Source: JABDPF01 sp036351055
GTDB lineage: Bacteria > Pseudomonadota > Gammaproteobacteria > Xanthomonadales > SZUA-36
Direction of reading: 5' to 3'
Assembly (NCBI GenBank): GCA_036351055.1
Contig: JAZBOH010000028.1
Coordinates: forward strand, 1-5,908
Length of the DNA stretch: 5,908 nucleotides
The notes below the pieces were generated by a model. The model searched no databases, had not been told where the DNA came from, and saw nothing but the letters and a program-made list of their open reading frames with translations. The position numbers and the translations under genes were made by a program. Of the stretch, positions 1-5,654 are shown in pieces (position 1 is the first letter of the stretch; each line of letters starts with the position of its first letter).

Positions 1-131
1 ACGGGGTATTGCTCAGCGTGACCGGTCCGTTGGCCAACGTGATCAAGGCCAGGCCGCCCATGGTGTTTTCGCGCAACCATGCCGACCAACTGCTGGAAAC
101 CCTGGAGAAAGCATTCCAATGGCTTACCTGA
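1..131 (+). CDS. C-terminal fragment of a class III PLP-dependent aminotransferase
   Basis: The frame starting at base 3 is open from the left edge to TGA at 129-131 and encodes the last 42 residues of a protein that begins outside the window. The fragment contains GPLANVIKARPPMVFSRNHA followed by an amphipathic helix (ADQLLETLEKAF). This matches the usual end of fold-type I class III aminotransferases, where an N-[VI]-[LI]-K-x-RPP-[ML]-x-F segment precedes the final helix. The catalytic lysine and PLP site would lie upstream and cannot be seen, so substrate and reaction are unknown. The wording resembles the ethanolamine-phosphate phospholyase-like branch, but that is a weak impression from a short tail. 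Its last 13 bases overlap the start of the phosphatase gene, so the two are probably co-transcribed and translationally coupled. Confidence 0.72.
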   Translation, partial: GVLLSVTGPLANVIKARPPMVFSRNHADQLLETLEKAFQWLT

Positions 132-784
132 ACCATGTCCGCAATATCCTTTTTGATCTCGACGGCACCCTGGTCGATAGCAGCGAGACCATTCTTGCCT
201 CGGTGCTGCATGCGCTTGGACGCCTGGATATTGACCCGGACTCGGGTCCCGATGTCGAGTCCCTGATCGGAGTTCCCCTGCTGGATATTTTCGTGGGTGA
301 GTACGGCATGCCGGATGGCCAGGCCCAGCGTGCGATCGATATTTACCGTGACCATTACGAGCAGCTGAACCAGGCCGGCACCACGGTTTATGACGGGGTC
401 AGGGAAGGGCTTCTTCATCTGCAAAAGCATGGGTACGGTCTGTACATCGCAACGGTAAAGCCGACTTCCATCGCGGAGAAAGTGTTGCAGGATCTGGACC
501 TGCGGCAGCATTTCAGCGGGGTGGCCGGTGCATCCATGGGGCCCGAGCGGCGTGGCAAGACAGGCATTATCACTCATGCCCTGGGCAAGTTTGACCTGGA
601 CGCCGGGCGCTCGATGATGGTCGGTGACCGTGACCAGGATGTTGACGGCGCCAGGCACAACGGCCTGGTTTCCGTGGCCGTGACTTACGGCTTCGGCCAG
701 GCAGAGGAACTGGCTGGTGCCGCCCCGGATCACACGGTTGACGGGTTTTCGGAGGTCGTTTCTCTGGTGCTTGAAGCAGGGTGA
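119..784 (+). CDS. HAD superfamily subfamily IA phosphatase (phosphoglycolate phosphatase-like)
   Basis: This 221-residue protein is a haloacid dehalogenase-type hydrolase, expected to be cytosolic and Mg-dependent. Motif I is FDLDGT, with nucleophile D13 and acid/base D15. The following cap is the helical type of subfamily IA (about residues 20-90). Motif II is IATVKPT with T112, motif III is probably K147 in RRGKTG, and motif IV is VGDRDQDVDGA with D170 and D174 as metal ligands. Length and motif spacing fit the Gph/PpaX group, which removes phosphate from 2-phosphoglycolate or other small phosphate esters. Substrates in this family cannot be read from sequence, so no gene symbol is given. 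The ATG at 119 is supported by GGAGA at 104-108 and places motif I at the usual distance from the N-terminus. It overlaps the aminotransferase by 13 bases, so it may act on a metabolite of that pathway (inference). Confidence 0.9.
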   Translation: MAYLNHVRNILFDLDGTLVDSSETILASVLHALGRLDIDPDSGPDVESLIGVPLLDIFVGEYGMPDGQAQRAIDIYRDHYEQLNQAGTTVYDGVREGLLHLQKHGYGLYIATVKPTSIAEKVLQDLDLRQHFSGVAGASMGPERRGKTGIITHALGKFDLDAGRSMMVGDRDQDVDGARHNGLVSVAVTYGFGQAEELAGAAPDHTVDGFSEVVSLVLEAG

Positions 785-836
785 ACCCAGGCGCCGTATC
801 GTGGTCGAACAGGCGGTTCACCCGGGGATTCACAGA

Positions 837-1325
837 ATGTTAGCCAGGTACAGTTCATTGGCCGTGTTCCTGTTGCTGGTCGTACTGACGGCAGCGGCCG
901 GCGCCAGTTTCGAAGCAGGCGAATGGTATTTTCGCGAAGTCGGGAAACCGTCCTGGTCTCCGCCGCCCTGGTTTTTCGGGCCGGCCTGGGCCATCGCCTA
1001 CCTGTTCGCCGCGCTGGCGGCGTGGCAAGCTTGGCTGACGGAACACTACGACCGCCTCAAGGTACTGACCTGGTGGCTGGCCATGCTGGTCCTGAACGTT
1101 GCCTGGTCGTTCCTGTTCTTTGCAATGCACCGGACAGGCTGGGCCTGGCCGGTGCTGGGCCTGGCCCTGGCCGCAGCCGGCCTCTGCACGCTGGCGTTCC
1201 GGCGACTGTCGGGGCAGGCAGCCGGGCTGATGGTTCCCTGCCTGGTATGGATGGCTTTCTGTTGGGTGCTCAACCTGGCGATCTGGGCGCTGAACGGCGG
1301 GTTTTTAGGCCGCTTCTTCGTCTAA
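837..1325 (+). CDS. tspO: TspO/MBR family integral membrane protein
   Basis: The protein has 162 residues, the typical size of bacterial TspO, with five hydrophobic segments at about residues 6-24, 45-67, 78-97, 102-121 and 131-153. Family hallmarks are KPSWSPPPWFFGPAW (37-51), NVAWSFLFFAMH (87-98) and PCLVWMAFCWVLNLAIWALN (134-153), rich in the conserved Trp and Asn residues. TspO proteins bind porphyrins such as protoporphyrin IX. They have been linked to photooxidative stress and to regulation of tetrapyrrole metabolism, but their biochemical role is debated. I chose the ATG at 837 because GGGGA lies at 824-828 and the product then begins directly before the first membrane helix. The same frame stays open back to an ATG at 717, but that would add a charged, proline-rich 40-residue extension overlapping the phosphatase gene. 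It lies 52 bases after the phosphatase and is followed by a terminator, so it is the last gene of the + strand group. Confidence 0.93.
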   Translation: MLARYSSLAVFLLLVVLTAAAGASFEAGEWYFREVGKPSWSPPPWFFGPAWAIAYLFAALAAWQAWLTEHYDRLKVLTWWLAMLVLNVAWSFLFFAMHRTGWAWPVLGLALAAAGLCTLAFRRLSGQAAGLMVPCLVWMAFCWVLNLAIWALNGGFLGRFFV

Positions 1326-1366
1326 CGGCGGTCGAAGCCACTGCCGCACCCGTCGCGGGCTTTTTT
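1326..1366 (+). terminator. Rho-independent terminator after tspO, with a tandem hairpin
   Basis: Immediately after the tspO stop codon there is a 7-bp stem (CGGCGGT at 1326-1332 with ACTGCCG at 1340-1346, one G-T pair, 7-base loop). A short stem follows (CCCG at 1349-1352, TCG loop, CGGG at 1356-1359), then one C and six T residues (1361-1366). The T-run lies on the + strand only, so it should end the + strand transcript. The 4-bp stem next to the T-run is short for an efficient terminator, and the first hairpin may assist. No matching T-run serves the convergent VOC gene on the other strand. Confidence 0.6.
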
Positions 1367-1370
1367 ATAC

Positions 1371-1760
1371 TTACGGTTGTTCAATCAGTACATCAAAGCA
1401 GAAAACGTTGAGCTTGTTGCCGTCAAGGTCCCGGAAATAGCCGGCGTAGAAGCCTTCTCCGCGGGGGCCGGAAGCGCCTTCATCACGGCCGCCGAGTTCC
1501 AGTGCCTTGTTATGGACTTCGTCCACCTTTTCTTTCGAATCGACGGCCAGTGCAACCATGGTTCCGTTGCCGCTGGTGGCCGGCTTGCCGTCCCACGGCG
1601 TGGTGACCGACAGGGCCGGTTGGTCGGGCGCAACGGCCCATGCCTGGAAGCGGCCCTGTTCGCCCATAAAGCGCTGTGCGCCGATCAACCCCAGCAACTC
1701 GTCATAGAAAGCGATAGCGCGGTCGAGGTCGTTTGTGCCAAGTGTTACGTATCCGATCAT
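1371..1760 (-). CDS. VOC (glyoxalase/bleomycin resistance fold) family protein
   Basis: This 129-residue protein has the two beta-alpha-beta-beta-beta halves of the vicinal oxygen chelate fold, at about residues 1-58 and 66-121. Family-like segments are MIGYVTLGTNDLDRAIAFYD at the start and GYFRDLDGNKLNVFCF (107-122) at the end. Classical glyoxalase I uses His/Glu ligands near the first strand of each half and near the last strand. By eye those positions are Tyr or hydrophobic (Y4, around M68-A70) and Asn (N118), so a catalytic metal site is not evident. Lactoylglutathione lyase activity should therefore not be assumed, and the true function is unknown. The ATG is well supported by AGGAGA (complement of 1766-1771). 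It lies 27 bases downstream of the NnrU-family gene on the same strand and is probably co-transcribed with it. Confidence 0.88.
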   Translation of the reverse strand: MIGYVTLGTNDLDRAIAFYDELLGLIGAQRFMGEQGRFQAWAVAPDQPALSVTTPWDGKPATSGNGTMVALAVDSKEKVDEVHNKALELGGRDEGASGPRGEGFYAGYFRDLDGNKLNVFCFDVLIEQP

Positions 1761-1787
1761 GAGCTTCTCCTGTTGGGGGGCTGGACC

Positions 1788-2351
1788 CTAGACGAAGGGT
1801 GAAACGCCGAACAGCCAGGCATGGGCGCCGGCGAACACGAGGTAAACCACCAGGCCTGCGGCTACGGCGATCACATCTTTCTTGAATGGAACCGCCTGCG
1901 GCCGGATCCAGGTGCCATCGCGGCGGTTAAGCAGGAAGATTTCGATAACGGCCCACAGCGCCAGGCCGCCAAACAAGACGATGGAGCGTGATTCGCCGTT
2001 GGCGATCAGGTGTCCCACACCCCAGACGATTACGCTGGTCAGCTGGGGGTGGCGGATAAACCGTTGTATGTTGTTCTTTCCATGCGAGGCGGAAAAGAGG
2101 ATGAAGGCAATCAGCATCAACAACGCGGTTGCGTGCCGGCCCCAGGCTGGCGGTACATAAAGGAATTCCGGCAGCGTAGCCTTCCAGCCTGAAATGACCA
2201 GGTAGATGGAAAAGACCATGACGAGGGCAAACAGACCCTTGTAGGGTTTCTCCCCCAGCCTGCCGATCAGTTTCTTCCTGAAGTCCACGGCGACGGCGGG
2301 AATAAAGTGCGCAACACTCCACAGAAGTACACCCAGTACAAGCTTGGTCAT
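1788..2351 (-). CDS. nnrU: NnrU family membrane protein
   Basis: The 187-residue protein has about six hydrophobic segments (roughly residues 3-20, 39-56, 73-89, 104-117, 122-141 and 160-182). Motifs typical of the NnrU family are LLWSVAHFIPA (9-19), GEKPYKGLFAL (33-43), the RHP element at 100-102 in FIRHPQLTSVIVWGVGHL, and IANGESRSIVLFGG (116-129) with H114, N118 and G119. NnrU was named for a Rhodobacter gene needed for growth with nitric or nitrous oxide, but homologues occur widely in non-denitrifiers and the molecular activity is not settled. The symbol here denotes family membership only. The ATG is preceded by GGAAGGAA at good spacing. The gene follows btuF after an 89-base gap and leads the VOC gene. 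No other denitrification gene is visible here. Confidence 0.88.
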   Translation of the reverse strand: MTKLVLGVLLWSVAHFIPAVAVDFRKKLIGRLGEKPYKGLFALVMVFSIYLVISGWKATLPEFLYVPPAWGRHATALLMLIAFILFSASHGKNNIQRFIRHPQLTSVIVWGVGHLIANGESRSIVLFGGLALWAVIEIFLLNRRDGTWIRPQAVPFKKDVIAVAAGLVVYLVFAGAHAWLFGVSPFV

Positions 2352-2376
2352 GATTCCTTCCCGTTTACGAAGACTA

Positions 2377-2400
2377 CCCGTTAGTGTAGATCAAAACGGG
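2377..2400 (-). promoter_or_regulatory. Inverted repeat upstream of nnrU, possible operator
   Basis: CCCGTT (2377-2382) and AACGGG (2395-2400) form a perfect 6-bp inverted repeat around a 12-base spacer, 26 bases before the nnrU start. A further CCCGTT at 2360-2365 repeats the element 17 bases away. The spacer region also contains, on the - strand, TTGATCTACACTAA (complement of 2381-2394), which matches 8 of the 10 defined bases of an FNR-type palindrome. No T-run follows, so it does not look like a terminator. A regulatory role is an inference from symmetry and position. Confidence 0.3.
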
Positions 2401-2409
2401 GTTTGCATT

Positions 2410-2426
2410 CGAGCAAGCGCTGCCCG
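2410..2426 (-). other. Small hairpin in the btuF-nnrU gap
   Basis: On the - strand, CGGGCA pairs with TGCTCG (one G-T pair) around a 5-base loop, beginning 14 bases after the btuF stop codon. No T-run follows, so it is not a convincing intrinsic terminator. It could be a weak attenuator or an end that protects the btuF mRNA, or it may have no role. Confidence 0.22.
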
Positions 2427-2440
2427 CACACCATCTTTGC

Positions 2441-3334
2441 CTAGGGATTTAGGCTTTGGGCACGCAAACCGTGCAACTGGCGGCAGGCGGACTCGATTGA
2501 GTCCAGCCAGCGGGGCGTCGCCTGGCTGATTTTGTTGGCATTGAGCGTGAACAAGGCGCCATCCTTGACTGCCTTCATCCCCGGCCACTCCCTCCAGGTC
2601 TCGAGCGGGTCTGCATCACCGGGCAGCGCCGGCGCCAGCAGTGCATCCGGGTCGGCGACGATGACGGCTTCATGCCCGACCTGGAAGGCCAGGCCCGGTT
2701 CGCTGGCAAAAACATTGCGGCCGCCACAAAGTGCGAGGCCCTTGCTGATCAGGTGCTCACCGTTGATCGTAAAAAGGGGGCGGGCGTCAACCTGGTAAAA
2801 ATAGTCCAGGGCTGCGACCGAATCATAGCGCGTTGACAGCCGGTCCAGGCGGTGTTTGAACTCAAACGCGGCCTGCCCGGCAATGGCCTCGCTGGATGTT
2901 GCCCGTCCCATGTCGAGCAAGGTGTCGCCAATCTGTTCCGGCCGACGTATTTCCACCGCCCACACGGCAATTCCCAATGCGCGCAATTGCCGCACGGCAG
3001 CTTTTGGATTACCTGAATCCCAGGCGATGACCAGGTCGGGTTGCAACGCTGAGATGCCCTCGATATCCAGCCTGAAAGCGTCACCGATGCGCGGCAGGTC
3101 TGCAGCGGCATCCGGGTACTCGCTATACTCCACCGTCGCCAGTAAGTGGTCTCCGGCGCCGGCCGCATAGACCAGTTCCGCCAGGTTGGGTGAAAGCGTG
3201 ACCAGGCGTTGGGCGGCCTGTTCGAGCACCAGTTCACTGCCGTCCGCCTGGCGCAAAAGGATGTCGGCATGCACGGCACAAAACGGCCATGCCAGGCCGA
3301 TCAACAGGCAGAAAAAGCGGGTGAGGCGGTTCAA
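2441..3334 (-). CDS. btuF: BtuF-like periplasmic cobalamin (corrinoid)-binding protein
   Basis: The 297-residue product begins with a Sec signal peptide: basic n-region MNRLTRF, hydrophobic core, and likely cleavage after VHA at residue 23. The mature part is a class III ABC substrate-binding protein. It has LVTLSPNLAELVYAAGAG (44-61), VEYSEYP (68-74), LQPDLVIAWDSGNP (97-110, cf. the IAWRGGN region of E. coli BtuF), LFTINGEHLISKGLALCGG (187-205) and a C-terminal ATPRWLDSI helix. BtuF delivers vitamin B12 to the BtuCD importer. Neither btuC nor btuD is in the window, so partners must be encoded elsewhere. Siderophore or heme-binding relatives are an alternative, though the details favour corrinoids. 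The start is TTG at 3334, chosen because it gives a standard signal peptide. No good ribosome binding site precedes it, and a CTG at 3346 is an alternative. The frame is bounded upstream by the ampE stop codon, 21 bases away. Confidence 0.85.
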   Translation of the reverse strand: MNRLTRFFCLLIGLAWPFCAVHADILLRQADGSELVLEQAAQRLVTLSPNLAELVYAAGAGDHLLATVEYSEYPDAAADLPRIGDAFRLDIEGISALQPDLVIAWDSGNPKAAVRQLRALGIAVWAVEIRRPEQIGDTLLDMGRATSSEAIAGQAAFEFKHRLDRLSTRYDSVAALDYFYQVDARPLFTINGEHLISKGLALCGGRNVFASEPGLAFQVGHEAVIVADPDALLAPALPGDADPLETWREWPGMKAVKDGALFTLNANKISQATPRWLDSIESACRQLHGLRAQSLNP

Positions 3335-3355
3335 GTCTGCGTGCAGGTTCTCAAT

Positions 3356-4237
3356 TCAGACGATAACGCCGACCAACAGCAGGATGGCCAGCACCGTCAT
3401 CCACACGCCGAGCATGCGCCAGGTCAGGTCCATAGCCTGCTGCAGTCCCAGCATCGGGCCGTCCAACAGGTCGGCATATCCATCCTGTGCGGCATGCCCT
3501 GACAGGACGACGGAGCGGGCGGCAGCCAGCAGAAAACCGTTGTCGCCCTCGAACAGGCCATGACCCTGCTCGTCGTGGTATTTTTTCCATGCTGAGTAAA
3601 CGGAGTCAAAATCGGTGGCGATGGCCAGTGACAAGGTCATCAGCTGTGCGGCCGGCCAGTCCATGATTTCCTGCATGTGCCTGATCAGGTTTTTCTGTTC
3701 TTCGCCCAATGCGTACTCGTTGTTTACCAGCCAGTCGACCACGCGGTAAAGAAAGGCGCCGGCGACGCCCAGCACGGCGAACCAGAAGATTACCCCGAAC
3801 CAGCGCCGCAAGGCCTGCTGGAAAACGGCCTCCACGGCGAGGGCGCGGCATTCGTCCCGGTCTTCCGGGGCGGGTTCGCCCAACAGGTCTTCCAGCAATT
3901 CCTGGCGCCGTTCATCATTCTCCTGGTCCACCACGGCGGCGACGTCGGTATCGAGGTCGCGCGGTCCGAAGCTGTAGATCAGCACGGCCAGGGCCAAAAG
4001 AAAGCCACCGGTCGATCCGAGTAGCGCGATTAACAGGTGGTTGATCAGCAACAACAGGATCAGCGGAACGGCGATGATCACCAGGAATCCGCTGACCCCG
4101 GACCAGCCCGGCAACTTGCCGAGTGCGTCATTGGCGAGCTCGACCCAGTTGTGTAACCAGCGGTTCTGGCGGCAACGGCCAAGTTCACGGATAAAGTGGC
4201 AAAGTGCAAATGCGAGGAGAATGGCGATGATGGTCAT
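3356..4237 (-). CDS. ampE: AmpE-like inner-membrane regulatory protein
   Basis: The 293-residue protein resembles AmpE, a polytopic inner-membrane protein related to the CobD/CbiB superfamily. It was first described next to ampD in beta-lactamase regulation, and its biochemical role remains unclear. Supporting features are a hydrophobic N-terminus (2-14), membrane segments at about 49-73, 76-91 and 148-164, and a C-terminal segment at 275-293. The hallmark YSFGPRDLDTDV (88-99) follows the third segment, RRWFGVIFWFAVLGVAGAFLYR (144-165) contains the FWF-x4-G-x2-GA-x2-YR pattern, and MDWPAAQLMTLSLAI (192-206) lies in the soluble part. Length is close to the 284 residues of E. coli AmpE. The ATG at 4237 starts directly at the first helix. 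AAGGA lies 13 bases upstream, a rather long spacing. It begins 4 bases after nudC in a different frame. No ampD is visible beside it, unlike the classical ampDE pair. Confidence 0.87.
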   Translation of the reverse strand: MTIIAILLAFALCHFIRELGRCRQNRWLHNWVELANDALGKLPGWSGVSGFLVIIAVPLILLLLINHLLIALLGSTGGFLLALAVLIYSFGPRDLDTDVAAVVDQENDERRQELLEDLLGEPAPEDRDECRALAVEAVFQQALRRWFGVIFWFAVLGVAGAFLYRVVDWLVNNEYALGEEQKNLIRHMQEIMDWPAAQLMTLSLAIATDFDSVYSAWKKYHDEQGHGLFEGDNGFLLAAARSVVLSGHAAQDGYADLLDGPMLGLQQAMDLTWRMLGVWMTVLAILLLVGVIV

Positions 4238-4241
4238 AACT

Positions 4242-5246
4242 TCATTTTATTCCTTTGCGGGCCAGCCAGCTACCTGATCTGCGCACCAGGGTCTCCAGGT
4301 CTCCGCCGCTTTGCTTCCTGTACCAGTCGGACAAGAGCCGAAAAGCAATGGAAACCGGTGGCGATACCCGTATTTCGTCCCGTTCGATGGCACGGGCCAG
4401 GCCGTCCGCGGTAATCCATCGCAGCTCCTCCATCTCGTCGGTCGGGGCGCAGTCCCGGCTCTGGGCCTCGGCATAGAAACCGCACATGGTGGAGGAAGGA
4501 AAAGGCCACGGTTGTGAAGAAACGTAGCGGATTCCCGCCAGTCGCACGCCGGATTCCTCGAATACTTCGCGTGCAACCGCGTCTTCCAGGCTTTCGCCCG
4601 GCTCGACAAAACCGGCCAGGGTGGAGAAGCGTCGTTCGGGCCAGTTGGCATTGCGTCCCAGCAGGCAGGCATCACCGTGGGTGACCAGCACGATGATGGC
4701 CGGGTCGATGCGCGGAAAGGATTCACGCCCGCATTCCGGGTTACTGCAGCTTAGCCTGTGACCGGCCGATTCCAGGCGGTTTGGAGCGCCGCAAGAGCCG
4801 CAATACACGTTGCGGTACTGCCAGTAAAGCAAGGCCTTGGCATACGCCAGGATGCCCGCGTGCTTTTCATGCAGTTCGACCGATGCCAGGCGCAGGTCCA
4901 GGAAATCGGCGCCGGGGTGACGCTGCAATAAAAGATCTTTTTCCTGGTCGGCGATGGCGGCGGCGAAATAACAATGTTTACCGTCGCGGCCGAGCAGCGT
5001 CGGGGCCCTGTCGCCCGATTCGATCTCGTGGTTTTCCAGGTAGACCACCGCGCTCTGCGGGTGCTTGAGGTCCAGCAGGCTGCGGCCGCGCCACTGCGGG
5101 ACGATCCGGGTTTCCGGCGCGGATAGCGTCTGTCTCACCCGCTCAGCGTCATCGCGGATTTGAACTAGCCGGTCGAGGCGAACAGAAGTAAAGGTATTGC
5201 GCTGGGAACGCGTATGGCGATCGATGCTCAGCTCAGGTTTCGACAC
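4242..5246 (-). CDS. nudC: NudC: NAD(H) pyrophosphatase / NAD-capped RNA decapping Nudix hydrolase
   Basis: The 334-residue protein has the NudC architecture: an N-terminal domain (about 1-140), a zinc ribbon with C149, C152, C167 and C172 (YCGSCG ... CSNPEC), and a Nudix domain. The Nudix box fits G-x5-E-x7-REUxEExGU exactly, from G212 through E218 and R226-E227 to E230-E231 and G233-V234. It is followed by SQPWPFPSS (244-252), the motif that marks NADH pyrophosphatases. The enzyme cleaves NAD(H) to NMN(H) and AMP, and in E. coli it removes NAD caps from RNA. It is longer than E. coli NudC (257 residues), mainly in the N-terminal domain. The start is GTG at 5246. This is forced by an in-frame TGA (the erpA stop codon) only one codon upstream, and no ATG follows until residue 254. 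No clear ribosome binding site is seen, so coupling to erpA translation is likely. The gap to erpA is 3 bases and to ampE 4 bases. Confidence 0.95.
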   Translation of the reverse strand: MSKPELSIDRHTRSQRNTFTSVRLDRLVQIRDDAERVRQTLSAPETRIVPQWRGRSLLDLKHPQSAVVYLENHEIESGDRAPTLLGRDGKHCYFAAAIADQEKDLLLQRHPGADFLDLRLASVELHEKHAGILAYAKALLYWQYRNVYCGSCGAPNRLESAGHRLSCSNPECGRESFPRIDPAIIVLVTHGDACLLGRNANWPERRFSTLAGFVEPGESLEDAVAREVFEESGVRLAGIRYVSSQPWPFPSSTMCGFYAEAQSRDCAPTDEMEELRWITADGLARAIERDEIRVSPPVSIAFRLLSDWYRKQSGGDLETLVRRSGSWLARKGIK

Positions 5247-5249
5247 CGC

Positions 5250-5618
5250 TCAGACGGAGAACGAAGAGCCGCAACCACAGGTGGTGTTTGCATTGGGGTT
5301 CCGGATAACAAACTGGGCGCCGGCCAGGCTCTCCGAGTAGTCCACCTCGGCGCCCATCAGGTACTGGAAGCTCATCGGATCAATCAGCAAGGTCACGCCG
5401 TCGTTGATGACCGCGATGTCGTCCTCGGCCTGTTCCTCGTCGAACGAAAAACCGTACTGGAATCCCGAGCAGCCGCCTCCGCTGATGTACACGCGCAGCT
5501 TGAGGCCGGGATTTCCTTCTTCGAGGACCAGCTCCTGGACCTTGCGCGCCGCCGCGTTGGTGAAGACGATTCCTGGCATGCCGCTGTCAGGCGTCTGGAT
5601 GTTCAAACTTTGTTCCAT
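5250..5618 (-). CDS. erpA: ErpA A-type iron-sulfur cluster insertion protein
   Basis: From the ATG at 5618 the product has 122 residues, close to E. coli ErpA (114). A-type carriers bind an Fe-S cluster through three cysteines and pass it to apoproteins, in E. coli including IspG and IspH of isoprenoid synthesis. All three are present: one in ISGGGCSGFQYGF and two in the C-terminal TTCGCGSSFSV. The sequences LKLRVYISGGGCSGFQYGFSF and NPNANTTCGCGSSFSV are nearly identical to ErpA and distinguish it from IscA. A GTG three codons upstream (5627) would also be in frame, and an internal ATG lies at 5579. I prefer 5618 because a promoter-like -10 element covers the GTG. No ribosome binding site precedes either start, which fits a leaderless or poorly defined start. 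It appears to head the erpA-nudC-ampE-btuF group. Confidence 0.95.
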   Translation of the reverse strand: MEQSLNIQTPDSGMPGIVFTNAAARKVQELVLEEGNPGLKLRVYISGGGCSGFQYGFSFDEEQAEDDIAVINDGVTLLIDPMSFQYLMGAEVDYSESLAGAQFVIRNPNANTTCGCGSSFSV

Positions 5619-5625
5619 AAGCAAC

Positions 5626-5654
5626 ACTATGCGGACGAAATGGCTTCAAATCAA
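5626..5654 (-). promoter_or_regulatory. Candidate sigma70-type promoter for erpA
   Basis: On the - strand, TTGATT (complement of 5649-5654) and CATAGT (complement of 5626-5631) are separated by exactly 17 bases, each matching 4 of 6 consensus positions. The -10 element ends 7 bases before the erpA ATG, so transcription would begin at or next to the start codon. Both boxes are imperfect, and matches of this quality occur by chance. Confidence 0.35.

Noticed and set aside
717..836. N-terminal extension of tspO from an ATG at 717
   Set aside because: It overlaps the phosphatase gene, adds 40 charged, non-membrane residues not found in the family, and the ATG at 837 has a ribosome binding site and gives the normal length.
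1326..1366. Bidirectional terminator serving the VOC gene as well
   Set aside because: The T-run is only on the + strand side. Read from the - strand the hairpins are not followed by T residues.
923..1411. Long + strand open frame overlapping tspO
   Set aside because: It is an alternative frame in GC-rich coding DNA, with Arg/Gly/Ala-rich composition and no family resemblance. The overlapping TspO frame is unmistakable.
1377..1802. + strand open frame antisense to the VOC gene
   Set aside because: The VOC protein on the - strand has clear family motifs and a strong ribosome binding site. The antisense product has neither.
3335..3355. Cobalamin riboswitch before btuF
   Set aside because: Only 21 bases separate ampE and btuF, far too short for a riboswitch, and no B12-box-like sequence is apparent.
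3332..3358. AmpE-BtuF fusion by stop-codon read-through
   Set aside because: The frame is shared, but a Sec signal peptide starts seven codons later and each part matches a complete independent family. Two genes is the simpler reading.
3677..4044. Open frames on the + strand antisense to ampE
   Set aside because: Low-complexity, Arg/Pro- or Gly/Gln-rich translations typical of antisense frames in GC-rich genes, with no start context. AmpE on the other strand explains the region.
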